A stretch of 13,654 bases of DNA from GCA-003244245 sp032230565 (GTDB taxonomy: Bacteria; Actinomycetota; Actinomycetes; Mycobacteriales; Pseudonocardiaceae). The translations under genes and the position numbers were made by a program. Below the pieces are notes generated by a model that had not been told where the DNA came from, did no database searches, and saw nothing but the letters and a program-made list of their open reading frames with translations. Below, in pieces: positions 5,460 to 12,040 of this stretch. How positions within the stretch are numbered: position 1 is the stretch's first letter; every line of letters begins with the position of its first letter. The DNA is taken from assembly GCA_032230565.1 (NCBI GenBank), contig JAVXWL010000240.1:1-13654 (forward strand). Reading direction: 5' to 3'.

Positions 5460-6376
5460 CGTTCGTCTGCGGTTGGCGGGCCGGTGAGCAGGGTCAGCCC
5501 GTAGGTGGACAGCACTTCCTGGATCGGCTGGTAGTACGTCTGCCCGCCGAGCAGGCAACCGCCGGAGCCGCCGGACAAGGTGCCCTGAGCCTGGGTGCCG
5601 CTCATGATTGAGCCACCGGAATCACCGGCCTCAGCGCACATGTTGGTCCGGGTGAGGCCGTTGACGATGTCGCCGTCTCCGTAGTTGACGGTCTCGTTGA
5701 CAGCCTCCACCTGGCCGCAGTGGTAGCCGCTGGTGGACCCGGACAGGCAGACCTGGTCGCCCACCGCAGCCGGAGCGGTCCCGGCCACGTTGAGGTAGCC
5801 GTCGGCGCTGTCGACGTCGTGGGTCTGTTGCCAGGCCTTCGACGTCACCTCGACCAGCCCGAAGTCATGACCGGGGAAGGTCGACTTCGCGACTGGGCCG
5901 ATGGCCGTGCCGTCCGGCCCTGACCAGGTGCCACCCAGCTTGGTGCAGTGTCCGGCCGTGATGATATAGCGGGTGCGGCCCGAGACGGCGTTGAAGCCAA
6001 CCGAGCAGCGCCCGCCCACGCTGGTGCTGATCGTGTCCCCGCCGCGCAGGTCGGCCAGCAGCCGCGGGCGCACGTTGACGTGCTCGATGCGCACGTTGCG
6101 CTGGCCTGCGGCGAAGGTCCGAGCAGCCGTGTCGTCGGTGGTCGACACCACGATTGAGTTGCTGGCCGGGTCGATGTACCAGCCGGTCACCGAGTTCGGA
6201 ACCGAGCCCGATCGGGCGTTTAGCACCGCCATTAGGCTCTGCAAGGCCAGCAGCCGCTGCACAGAGCTGCTGGGCTGCGGTGATGCGGGCGCAGCCGACG
6301 CAGGTACCGCCACGCCCATGCTGAGCAGGACGCCTATGGCAGCCGCCAACATGCGACGGTGGCTTCGGACGAGCAC
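5456..6376 (-). CDS. Secreted S1-family serine protease (chymotrypsin fold)
   Basis: Exported endopeptidase with the complete trypsin-type triad: His143 in TAGHC, Asp171 in HDFGLVEV, Ser253 in GDSGGS. The fold and six paired-looking cysteines (124/144, 210/220, 247/274) resemble actinobacterial streptogrisin/alpha-lytic proteases. Residues 1-28 are a signal peptide (basic RSHRR, hydrophobic core, PASA cleavage site). About 90 residues before the catalytic domain (29-118) could be a small pro-region; it is shorter than the classical alpha-lytic pro-region. The start is GTG 6374-6376, supported by GAGAGGA 8 nt upstream; length 306 residues. It is transcribed alone, divergent from the desaturase and convergent with thiE. 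It has no obvious link with thiamine synthesis. Substrate unknown. Confidence 0.9.
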   Translation of the reverse strand: MLVRSHRRMLAAAIGVLLSMGVAVPASAAPASPQPSSSVQRLLALQSLMAVLNARSGSVPNSVTGWYIDPASNSIVVSTTDDTAARTFAAGQRNVRIEHVNVRPRLLADLRGGDTISTSVGGRCSVGFNAVSGRTRYIITAGHCTKLGGTWSGPDGTAIGPVAKSTFPGHDFGLVEVTSKAWQQTHDVDSADGYLNVAGTAPAAVGDQVCLSGSTSGYHCGQVEAVNETVNYGDGDIVNGLTRTNMCAEAGDSGGSIMSGTQAQGTLSGGSGGCLLGGQTYYQPIQEVLSTYGLTLLTGPPTADER

Positions 6377-6677
6377 GGATCAGGTCCTCTCGGTTCGAGT
6401 TAGATGACCCACAGAGCTCCCCGACAGTCGCTCAACGCTATGGACCAGTCACCGTGTGGTGAAGAGACCATTCGATGGAAACCGTAACCTATACGGTACG
6501 TATATATATCACTACTGCTAGTGGCTACTCAAGATCCAGCGTCACCGCGGCCGCTGCTGGCCCTGCTCAGAGCTGATTCGCCGGCTGGGTACATGACGTG
6601 CCGGGCAGGTGGAACGGGCGACCGCACACGCTACGGTGGTATTTCTAGGCCGTCCCGATCTGCTGCTGAGGACCTCA
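6377..6677. other. 301-bp divergent intergenic region between protease and desaturase
   Basis: No gene is seen here. It holds the control signals of two divergent genes: the protease ribosome binding site at the left edge, an AT-rich dyad at 6481-6509, and a TACGGT possible -10 box at 6632-6637, about 40 nt before the desaturase ATG. The AT-rich block stands out sharply from its high-GC surroundings. Confidence 0.6.
6481..6509. promoter_or_regulatory. AT-rich operator-like dyad between protease and desaturase
   Basis: ACCGTA (6481-6486) and TACGGT (6492-6497) form a perfect 6-bp inverted repeat with a 5-base centre, 17 bp in all, a size typical of TetR-type operators. It runs into TACGTA and a TATATATA run ending at 6509. 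TACGGT also fits a plus-strand -10 box with a start near 6504, which would give the desaturase a leader of about 175 nt. The protein that binds is unknown; no regulator gene is adjacent. Confidence 0.45.
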
Positions 6678-7610
6678 ATGACGACGACCTCGGACACCGT
6701 CCGGTTACTACATGAACTCGAGCCGGTGGTCACCGAGAATCTCCACCGGCACCTGGCCGCCGCCAAGGAGTGGATGCCACACGAGTACGTACCGTGGAGT
6801 CTCGGCCGCGACTACGCCGACCTCGGCGGGCAGGCCTGGGACCCGGAGCAGTCGCAGCTGTCACCGATCGCCCGGACCGCGCTGGAGGTCAACCTCCTCA
6901 CCGAGGACAACCTGCCCAGCTATCACCGGGAGATCGAGCGCGCATTCGGACGCGATGGCGCCTGGGGGACCTGGGTGCACCGCTGGACCGCCGAGGAGGG
7001 TCGGCACGCCTACTGCATCCGCGACTACCTCCTGGTCACCCGGGGCGTCGATCCGGTGGAGCTGGAGCGGGCCCGGATGCAGGTCATGCAGACCGGCTAC
7101 GACACCCAGGAGGCGCCACTGCTCCATGTCCTGGCCTACGTCTCCTTCCAGGAACTCGCCACCCGGATTTCGCATCGCAACACTGGCCGCTATGCCGGCG
7201 ACCCCATCGCCGAACGGCTGCTCACCCGGGTGTCCACGGACGAGAACCTGCACATGGTCTTCTACCGCAATCTGCTCAAGTCCGCCCTGGACGTCTCCCC
7301 CGGCCCCACCCTGCGCGCGATCACCGACGAGGTCGTCGCGTTCAGCATGCCTGGCGTCGTCATCCCCGGCTTTGCCCGCAAAGCCGCGCAGATCGCCCGA
7401 GCCGGTATCTACGATCTGCGGATCCACCACGATGAAGTGATCTTGCCGCTGCTCCGGCACTGGGCGGTGTTCGACCTTGAAAACCTCGACGCTGAAGGTG
7501 AAAAGGCTCGCGTCGAGTTGGCCGAGTTCCTTACCCAGCTCGACGCGCAGGCCAGCCGCTTCGAGCAGCGCCGCGCGCAGGCCCAAGCTCGGGCAGCGGA
7601 ACGGCAGTAA
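6678..7610 (+). CDS. Acyl-ACP desaturase, DesA family (ferritin-fold di-iron)
   Basis: Soluble di-iron desaturase that introduces a double bond into acyl-ACP chains, in mycobacteria linked to mycolic or other long-chain lipid synthesis. Length 310 residues from ATG 6678, chosen for GAGGA just upstream; 23 further open codons before it lack a ribosome binding site. It matches the DesA1/DesA2 group: LLHELEPVV at the start, EYVPWS, GGQAWDPEQSQLS, TEDNLPSYHREI, RWTAEEGRH, YVSFQELATRISHRNTGR and DENLHMVFYRN. Iron ligands by position: Glu76, Glu107/His110 (ExxH), Glu159, Glu189/His192 (ExxH), all present. The C-terminal tail is Ala/Gln/Arg-rich and short. It is convergent with the plsC-like gene 61 nt away. 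Which of the DesA paralogues it is cannot be decided from the sequence alone. Confidence 0.9.
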   Translation: MTTTSDTVRLLHELEPVVTENLHRHLAAAKEWMPHEYVPWSLGRDYADLGGQAWDPEQSQLSPIARTALEVNLLTEDNLPSYHREIERAFGRDGAWGTWVHRWTAEEGRHAYCIRDYLLVTRGVDPVELERARMQVMQTGYDTQEAPLLHVLAYVSFQELATRISHRNTGRYAGDPIAERLLTRVSTDENLHMVFYRNLLKSALDVSPGPTLRAITDEVVAFSMPGVVIPGFARKAAQIARAGIYDLRIHHDEVILPLLRHWAVFDLENLDAEGEKARVELAEFLTQLDAQASRFEQRRAQAQARAAERQ

Positions 7611-7671
7611 ACCGGGCAGCTCAGCGCGAGGAGCACCTCAGGCACCACGAGCGGCATGCACTGTTTCCCAC

Positions 7672-8424
7672 TCACGGCTGCGTGCGGCGGGAGCGCTCCA
7701 GCTGGTCCGCGGCGTCCAACTCGGCGGCTTGTTGCGGCGTGGGAGCGGTGCCCCCGAGATGCGCCGGCACCCACCAGGGATCGTCACCGGGCGGGTCGGG
7801 ATAGCGTGCCCGGGTCTCGTCGAGCAGCGCGCTCATCACGTCGAGCAGGGCGGTATCGGTGCCCGGCCCGCGGCTGGGTTGCAGAGGTGCGCCGATGGTG
7901 ATGCTGATCGGAACATGGCGCGCAGCACGGATGGTCGGCTTGCGACCTTTGGTCCATACCCGCTGGCTACCCCATAGCGTCACCGGAATCAGGGGGACGC
8001 CTGCCGCGCGCGCCATCCGGCTGGCGCCAGACTTGAACTCCTTGAGGCAAAAGCTGCGGCTGATCCCCGCCTCGGGGAACACCCCCACCAACTCACCGGC
8101 GCGCAGCGCGTCGACCGCTGCCCGGAAGGAGGCCGCCCCGGCGGCGCGATCGACCGGGATGTGGTGCATGGCACGCATCAACGGTCCCGTTACTCGATGG
8201 CTGAAGACCTCCTGCTTGGCCATGAAACGCAGGAACCGGCCACACTCGCGCCAGAATGGCATGGCGGCGAGGGCGAAATCGAGGTACCCGGTGTGGTTCA
8301 TCACCACCACGGCGCCACCGGTAGCCGGCACATGCTCCCGCCCGACGACGTCGATCCGTAGGTCCAGCGTCCGGAACAAGCCCACTGCGGTGCGCGCCAC
8401 GCAGCGGTACGGCACATCAGTCAC
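7672..8424 (-). CDS. PlsC-type acyltransferase (1-acylglycerol-3-phosphate acyltransferase family)
   Basis: Membrane-associated acyltransferase that moves a fatty acyl group from acyl-CoA or acyl-ACP to a glycerolipid or related acceptor. The 250-residue protein shows the PlsC motifs: block I NHTGYLDF with His44 and Asp49 (HX4D), a FRFMAKQEVF stretch, block III FPEAGISRS near 116-124 (Ala where FPEG is usual), and block IV VPLIPVTLWGSQ. The start is GTG 8422-8424; no strong ribosome binding site is seen. It lies 4 nt after the stop of the DUF4383 gene, so it is the third gene of the padR operon. The Pro/Gln-rich C-terminal 50 residues are beyond the catalytic core. Acceptor substrate unknown. 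Confidence 0.9.
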   Translation of the reverse strand: MTDVPYRCVARTAVGLFRTLDLRIDVVGREHVPATGGAVVVMNHTGYLDFALAAMPFWRECGRFLRFMAKQEVFSHRVTGPLMRAMHHIPVDRAAGAASFRAAVDALRAGELVGVFPEAGISRSFCLKEFKSGASRMARAAGVPLIPVTLWGSQRVWTKGRKPTIRAARHVPISITIGAPLQPSRGPGTDTALLDVMSALLDETRARYPDPPGDDPWWVPAHLGGTAPTPQQAAELDAADQLERSRRTQP

Positions 8425-8428
8425 CGTC

Positions 8429-9196
8429 TTACGCTAGCCGGTGGGTGAAGGCCCTGAGCAGACCACAACCGAACACGAGTGTCACCAGAGCAGTCACGAG
8501 GTGCAGCCAGTTGTCTCCGGACGCGCCGGCTGGGATGGACAGCAAAGAGAAGTAGCCGAGGAAGCCCAGCACAGTGGTGAGTGCATAGGTGCCGCCAATG
8601 GCGACGTTCAGACCCTCGGTGCCGGCCGGGGTAAGCGCAAATCCCGCGAGCAGCCATAGCGCACCGAGAGCGAGGTACACGACGTTATGAAATGGATTCA
8701 GCATGAACATGCCGAAAAGTGAGTGGTGGGTCACTTCGGTGAAACTGCCGAAGCCCGTGACGAAGAACCCGATGATTCCACCGATTAGGTAGACACTGCC
8801 GGCGATCAGCGAGAAGCTCTGTTCGAGCGTCCGGGGCGCCTTGACGCTCTGAATCTTGATCCCGAACTTGTCTTCGGTATCAACAAACGCCATGTCTGTT
8901 GTCTTACGCTCGGCGTTTCTGTACTCGGCGCCCGCCAGTGCGGGTTGCACCGAACGAACCTCGGAGGTCCAGCTGGTCCAGATCAGTTGCGGTATCGACT
9001 GCCGGTAACTGCGCAGGTACCGACGTCGTTCGCCAGGGTCAGAGGCCTCGGCGACGCAGCAGGTCACTTCAGCCCACCAGGCCGTGCCCTCCTCTTCCGG
9101 CAGCAGGCCGCGTACCCAACGCAGTGATCTCACGGCCGGTACGGGAGGTGGCGCCGCTGGCCGCACACCGGTGACGAGTACGCTCTGCTCGATCAT
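8429..9196 (-). CDS. Composite protein: PadR-neighbour N-terminus joined to DUF4383 membrane domain
   Basis: A single open frame of 255 residues. Residues 1-100 are soluble and contain LLPEEEGTAWWAEV and ERRRYLRSYRQSIPQLIWTSW, resembling the short N-terminal segment found in actinobacterial membrane proteins encoded just after padR genes. Residues 102-255 begin MAFVDTEDKFG and hold four membrane segments (about 128-150, 170-190, 195-220, 228-250) with FMLNPFHNVVYLALGALWLL, typical of DUF4383 proteins. Start ATG 9196 overlaps the padR stop (ATGA) and has a G-rich GAGGGGGG upstream, so it is translationally coupled. An internal ATG at 8891-8893 could start DUF4383 alone, but it has no good ribosome binding site. 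Either a real fusion or two proteins in one frame. Confidence 0.75.
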   Translation of the reverse strand: MIEQSVLVTGVRPAAPPPVPAVRSLRWVRGLLPEEEGTAWWAEVTCCVAEASDPGERRRYLRSYRQSIPQLIWTSWTSEVRSVQPALAGAEYRNAERKTTDMAFVDTEDKFGIKIQSVKAPRTLEQSFSLIAGSVYLIGGIIGFFVTGFGSFTEVTHHSLFGMFMLNPFHNVVYLALGALWLLAGFALTPAGTEGLNVAIGGTYALTTVLGFLGYFSLLSIPAGASGDNWLHLVTALVTLVFGCGLLRAFTHRLA

Positions 9197-9543
9197 GCTG
9201 GGCCCCCCTCTGTAGTAGGACGGCGGCTGGGAGGGGCGAGCAACCGACTCAAACCACTGCGGTCACGACCCCGTTGTAGCGCGTGCACGGCACGAGCACG
9301 GCCCTCGATGGTCAGCCGGTAGTAGCGACGCGGGGGCCGACCCTGGCTGCGAGCAGGAGCCGGGTCCTCCCATCGATCGTCGACCCAGCCGGCACCGCGC
9401 AGTCGTTGCAGGATCGGGTAGATCGTGCCCGGCTCCAGACCGCTGGCGCGCACGATCTCCAATCCGTACAGCTCGTTGTCGGGGCGATCGAGTAGCGCTC
9501 CCAGCACCGCTAGCACACCCACCGTCATCCGCAAACCCGCCAT
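9193..9543 (-). CDS. PadR-family transcriptional regulator
   Basis: Winged-helix DNA-binding protein of 116 residues. From ATG 9541-9543: MAGLRMTVGVLAVLGALLDRPDNELYGLEIV is the first helices, SGLEPGTIYPILQRLRGAGWVDDRWE the recognition helix and wing, and GRPPRRYYRLTIEGRARAVHAL the second wing strand and C-terminal helix of PadR proteins. The usual long C-terminal dimerisation helix is short. The frame stays open 69 codons further upstream, but a -10 box 7 nt before this ATG and the family's N-terminus support the shorter form. It leads the operon padR, composite membrane protein, plsC-like gene, and most likely represses its own promoter. Confidence 0.9.
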   Translation of the reverse strand: MAGLRMTVGVLAVLGALLDRPDNELYGLEIVRASGLEPGTIYPILQRLRGAGWVDDRWEDPAPARSQGRPPRRYYRLTIEGRARAVHALQRGRDRSGLSRLLAPPSRRPTTEGGPA

Positions 9544-9550
9544 GCCCGTA

Positions 9551-9569
9551 ACTCTACGTGCTAGTACAC
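9551..9569 (-). promoter_or_regulatory. padR promoter (-10, leaderless) with possible autoregulatory site
   Basis: TAGAGT (9551-9556, minus strand) is followed by 7 nt and the padR ATG, so the mRNA would start at or one base from the start codon. Just upstream, GTACTAGCAC (9558-9567) is a near-palindrome around CTAG, in the -35/-10 spacer where a PadR dimer could bind and repress. The operator part is inference from position only. Confidence 0.4.
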
Positions 9570-9616
9570 AGCCGTCTACCCGCCACGCGTCGACACCAGC
9601 ACCGCTGCGGTTGCGG

Positions 9617-10063
9617 TCATGGCTTAACACTTTGCATGGCGCGAACCACCAGGATGACTCCGGAGACCGCGAACAGGACCGCGGTGACGGTAAGCCAGCG
9701 CGGCAGGAACGGCTGCGCCGACAGCCCCGATGCCGCCTGGTAAGCGCCATCGGATACCCGGAGGATCAGCGGGGACCACACCAGCAGCAACAATCCGGAA
9801 ACCACCACGGGTACCCGCAGGTAGTTCAGCCACCGCACACCGGCCACGGTGGCCCAGCTGGGGTGGCTGCGCAGCAGCAGCACCAGTGCGGCGTCGATCC
9901 CTGCGTACAGCGGGAAAAGCACCAGATCGTGGACGACGGCGCTGCCGACGAACCAGGCACCGGTCCCGATCAGATCACCGGCCAGCAACCGGACCGCGGC
10001 GTAACCGGCGACGACGAAGCTGGCCAGCAGCGCAAGCAGTTGCACCCCTTCGCGGCGGGTCAC
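9617..10063 (-). CDS. Four-helix membrane protein coupled to the oxidoreductase
   Basis: Unrecognised integral membrane protein of 148 residues from GTG 10061-10063. Four hydrophobic segments are visible: LLALLASFVVAGYAAV, WFVGSAVVHDLVLFPLYAG with the short loop to AALVLLLR, VPVVVSGLLLLVWSPLIL and WLTVTAVLFAVSGVILVVRA. The GTG overlaps the stop of the oxidoreductase gene as GTGA, so it is coupled to it. An ATG at 10099 would add 12 residues and a longer overlap but has no ribosome binding site. The pairing with a cytochrome-b-like molybdo-oxidoreductase suggests an accessory or partner membrane subunit; the pair recalls the M. tuberculosis Rv0218-Rv0219 arrangement, from memory. Confidence 0.75.
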   Translation of the reverse strand: MTRREGVQLLALLASFVVAGYAAVRLLAGDLIGTGAWFVGSAVVHDLVLFPLYAGIDAALVLLLRSHPSWATVAGVRWLNYLRVPVVVSGLLLLVWSPLILRVSDGAYQAASGLSAQPFLPRWLTVTAVLFAVSGVILVVRAMQSVKP

Positions 10064-11373
10064 GTCGCGACCGGCAGGAACGTCATGCGGGTGACCCATT
10101 TGGTGTTGTGCACTCCCGGCAGGGCCGGCACGATCACCCGGGCCGGGAAACCGTGGTCGATGCTCAGGTCCGCGCCGTTGACTCCCAGCGCGAGCAGGGA
10201 ATCAGGTGCCCTTACCTGGCCAGCGGACAGCGTCGCCGAGCCGAAACCACCGCCGCGCTGCAGCGACTCGACGAACAGGCTGGTGCCAGGTGCCGCGCCT
10301 ACCATGGCGGCGAGGTCGGCCAGCCGCACCCCAGTCCAGGTCTGCACGCCGGTGGACCAACCCTCCACGCAGGCGATCGGCAGCCACGCGGTGTGCTGTG
10401 GCAGGGCGAGCAGCTGGGCCCGGGACAGCGATCTGCTGGCCGCTCCGTTGATCTCCAGCCGCCAGCTGGTGTCGACCGGGCCGATCCCGGCTTCGGCGGC
10501 GGTCTTGTTCACCTGGAAATCCGGCGTTAATTCTTGGGGGCCTTGCCCGAGGTTCTGCCCACGCGGCGCCAGCAGGGCGGTGGATCGGGTCGCCCCGCCG
10601 ATGGTCTGGCCCACGCTGAGCCCGAACAGGGCCAGCGAACCGGCCGCGACCATGCCCATCGCGCCCCGCCGTGAGATGGTCGCCGGGGCGGGATTCGGGG
10701 ACACCAGGTGATCGGGGTCGGGCTTCTCGGCGAAGGTCTGCGACACCGGGGTGCGCAACTCCATCCGCAGGCTGCGGCCGCGCAGCGCGCTGACCATGGT
10801 GCGCAGCCGAAACGCGACGTGTACGACGAACGCGGCAATGAACACCCACGCCCCGTAGAAGTGCGCCTGGTAGAAACCGAACGGCCAGGCGTAGTAGTAC
10901 TGGATGTTCATGACCCCGGTGACCAGTTCGAACACGGCGCCACCAACGAGGAGTAGCAGCGAGGTCCGTTCCACCAGCTGGGTCATCGAGCGGGCCGGTG
11001 GCCACTCGAAGAGCTTGGGTAACACCGACCACAGCTTCGCCAGCACAACTGGAATGAGCACCAGCCCGAGCGTTACGTGCACGCCCTGGTTCACCCAGTA
11101 CAGCCAGGACGGACCGGCCGGCCAGCCCGGCAGCCAGGAGCCGAGCAGTCCCTTGTCGGGTGTGGTGTCGTTGCCGGGCGCCAGGTTCGGGTTGTAAGCG
11201 GCGTAGGACGCCAGGCCGGTGAGGAACATCAGCGTGATGCCGGGCAGCAGCGCCACGCTGAGCATTGCGGTGAACCAGGGGCCGCGTAGTGGGCTACGCC
11301 AGAAGTCGGCTCGGAATGGCCCTGGCGGGGGGTGCTCGGCTGCTCGATTGGCCCACCGGTCTAGCACACTCAT
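10060..11373 (-). CDS. Fusion of cytochrome-b561-like membrane domain and sulfite-oxidase-fold molybdopterin domain
   Basis: Probably a membrane-bound molybdenum oxidoreductase of 437 residues. The N-terminal half has membrane segments at about 35-58, 92-116, 137-157 and 170-190, with histidines (His99, His171, His185) suited to bind haem b. A twin-arginine-like motif with hydrophobic stretch, ISRRGAMGMVAAGSLALFGLSV (233-254 region), forms a further helix that would place the C-terminal domain outside the cytoplasm. Residues about 280-437 are the molybdopterin domain: WRLEINGA, LPIACVEGWSTG with the probable Mo-ligand Cys335, VRLADLAA, LALGVNG and GFPARVIVPALPGVHNTKWV. Cys-Val-Glu-Gly-Trp recalls MsrP/YedY. 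Natural substrate unknown. ATG 11371-11373; TAGCGT 7 nt before it suggests an extra internal promoter, although the methyltransferase gene ends only 28 nt upstream. Confidence 0.9.
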   Translation of the reverse strand: MSVLDRWANRAAEHPPPGPFRADFWRSPLRGPWFTAMLSVALLPGITLMFLTGLASYAAYNPNLAPGNDTTPDKGLLGSWLPGWPAGPSWLYWVNQGVHVTLGLVLIPVVLAKLWSVLPKLFEWPPARSMTQLVERTSLLLLVGGAVFELVTGVMNIQYYYAWPFGFYQAHFYGAWVFIAAFVVHVAFRLRTMVSALRGRSLRMELRTPVSQTFAEKPDPDHLVSPNPAPATISRRGAMGMVAAGSLALFGLSVGQTIGGATRSTALLAPRGQNLGQGPQELTPDFQVNKTAAEAGIGPVDTSWRLEINGAASRSLSRAQLLALPQHTAWLPIACVEGWSTGVQTWTGVRLADLAAMVGAAPGTSLFVESLQRGGGFGSATLSAGQVRAPDSLLALGVNGADLSIDHGFPARVIVPALPGVHNTKWVTRMTFLPVAT

Positions 11374-11380
11374 GCTCGCA

Positions 11381-11386
11381 ACGCTA
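11381..11386 (-). promoter_or_regulatory. Possible internal -10 box before the oxidoreductase gene
   Basis: TAGCGT (minus strand) fits TANNNT and is 7 nt before the ATG at 11373. It would give an mRNA beginning at the start codon, separate from the transcript that comes through the methyltransferase gene. The gap also contains GCGAG as a weak ribosome binding site. Confidence 0.35.
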
Positions 11387-11401
11387 GCGGGCTACTAGGG
11401 C

Positions 11402-12040
11402 TTACCGTCCGCTGACATAGCGCAGCTCGAGAAAGCAGCGGCCGGCGCGGTAACGGTCCCCGGCCTGAAACCCTGCCACTGCGGCGAGCGCAGCGAGAGC
11501 CGTCAACTCGGCGACCGCCCACGGAAACCAAGGACCTGCGACGCTGCCGATCACCTGGAGCCTGGCAGCGCCGCGCCACAACCCAGATCCGGGCTGTCCA
11601 GCCTCGACCAGCATGGTGCCGCCGGGTCTGAGCAGGGCGGCGCAGCGGCGCAGTAGCCGCAGCGGATCCCCGCCGATCCCGATATTGCCGTCCGCTAGCA
11701 ACACGTGGTGCCACCATCCCTCACCGGGCAGCGTGGCGAAGACATCTCGGTGCAGCACCGCAGCGCCCCGGGAGTGACATTGTCGGACCGCCAGTGGCGA
11801 GCAGTCCACACCCAGCGCCGGGACACCTCGGCCAGCTAACTCGGCCACCAGCCGGCCCGGCCCACAGCCCACATCGACTGTCGGCCCGGTGCAGCGGTTC
11901 AACAGCCAGATATCCTCCTCGTCAGCCGGGGCCAGCCAGCGCTTCGGGGCAACCGGAAGAATCCGCCCGTCGTCGCCGACGAGCTGGGCGGACCTGCCAG
12001 CCAACGCCGGATCGAAGACTGACGTGTGTTTGGCGATCAC
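11402..12040 (-). CDS. Class I SAM-dependent methyltransferase
   Basis: Rossmann-fold methyltransferase of 212 residues. Motif I is VDVGCGPGRL (55-64), followed by the acidic end of strand 2 in ALGVDCSPLAV (Asp79), and LLRPGGTMLVEAG (136-148) as the post-motif strand. The start is GTG 12038-12040, which overlaps the upstream glycosyltransferase stop as GTGA; the longer open frame before it covers the other gene and is not coding. There is no signal or membrane segment, so it acts in the cytoplasm, on an unknown acceptor. Position between the TIGR04282-type protein and the molybdo-oxidoreductase is a recurrent actinobacterial arrangement as I recall it, which suggests a common pathway. Confidence 0.88.
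   Translation of the reverse strand: MIAKHTSVFDPALAGRSAQLVGDDGRILPVAPKRWLAPADEEDIWLLNRCTGPTVDVGCGPGRLVAELAGRGVPALGVDCSPLAVRQCHSRGAAVLHRDVFATLPGEGWWHHVLLADGNIGIGGDPLRLLRRCAALLRPGGTMLVEAGQPGSGLWRGAARLQVIGSVAGPWFPWAVAELTALAALAAVAGFQAGDRYRAGRCFLELRYVSGR

Noticed and set aside
6861..7586. A 241-codon minus-strand frame opposite the desaturase
   Set aside because: The desaturase on the plus strand carries all di-iron ligands; the opposite frame is its mirror in high-GC DNA.
8425..8900. Shared GCGTAAGAC just before plsC (near 8432-8440) and before the internal ATG at 8893
   Set aside because: Nine bases in common at two places with no promoter-like context; could be chance, and not enough to call a regulatory repeat.
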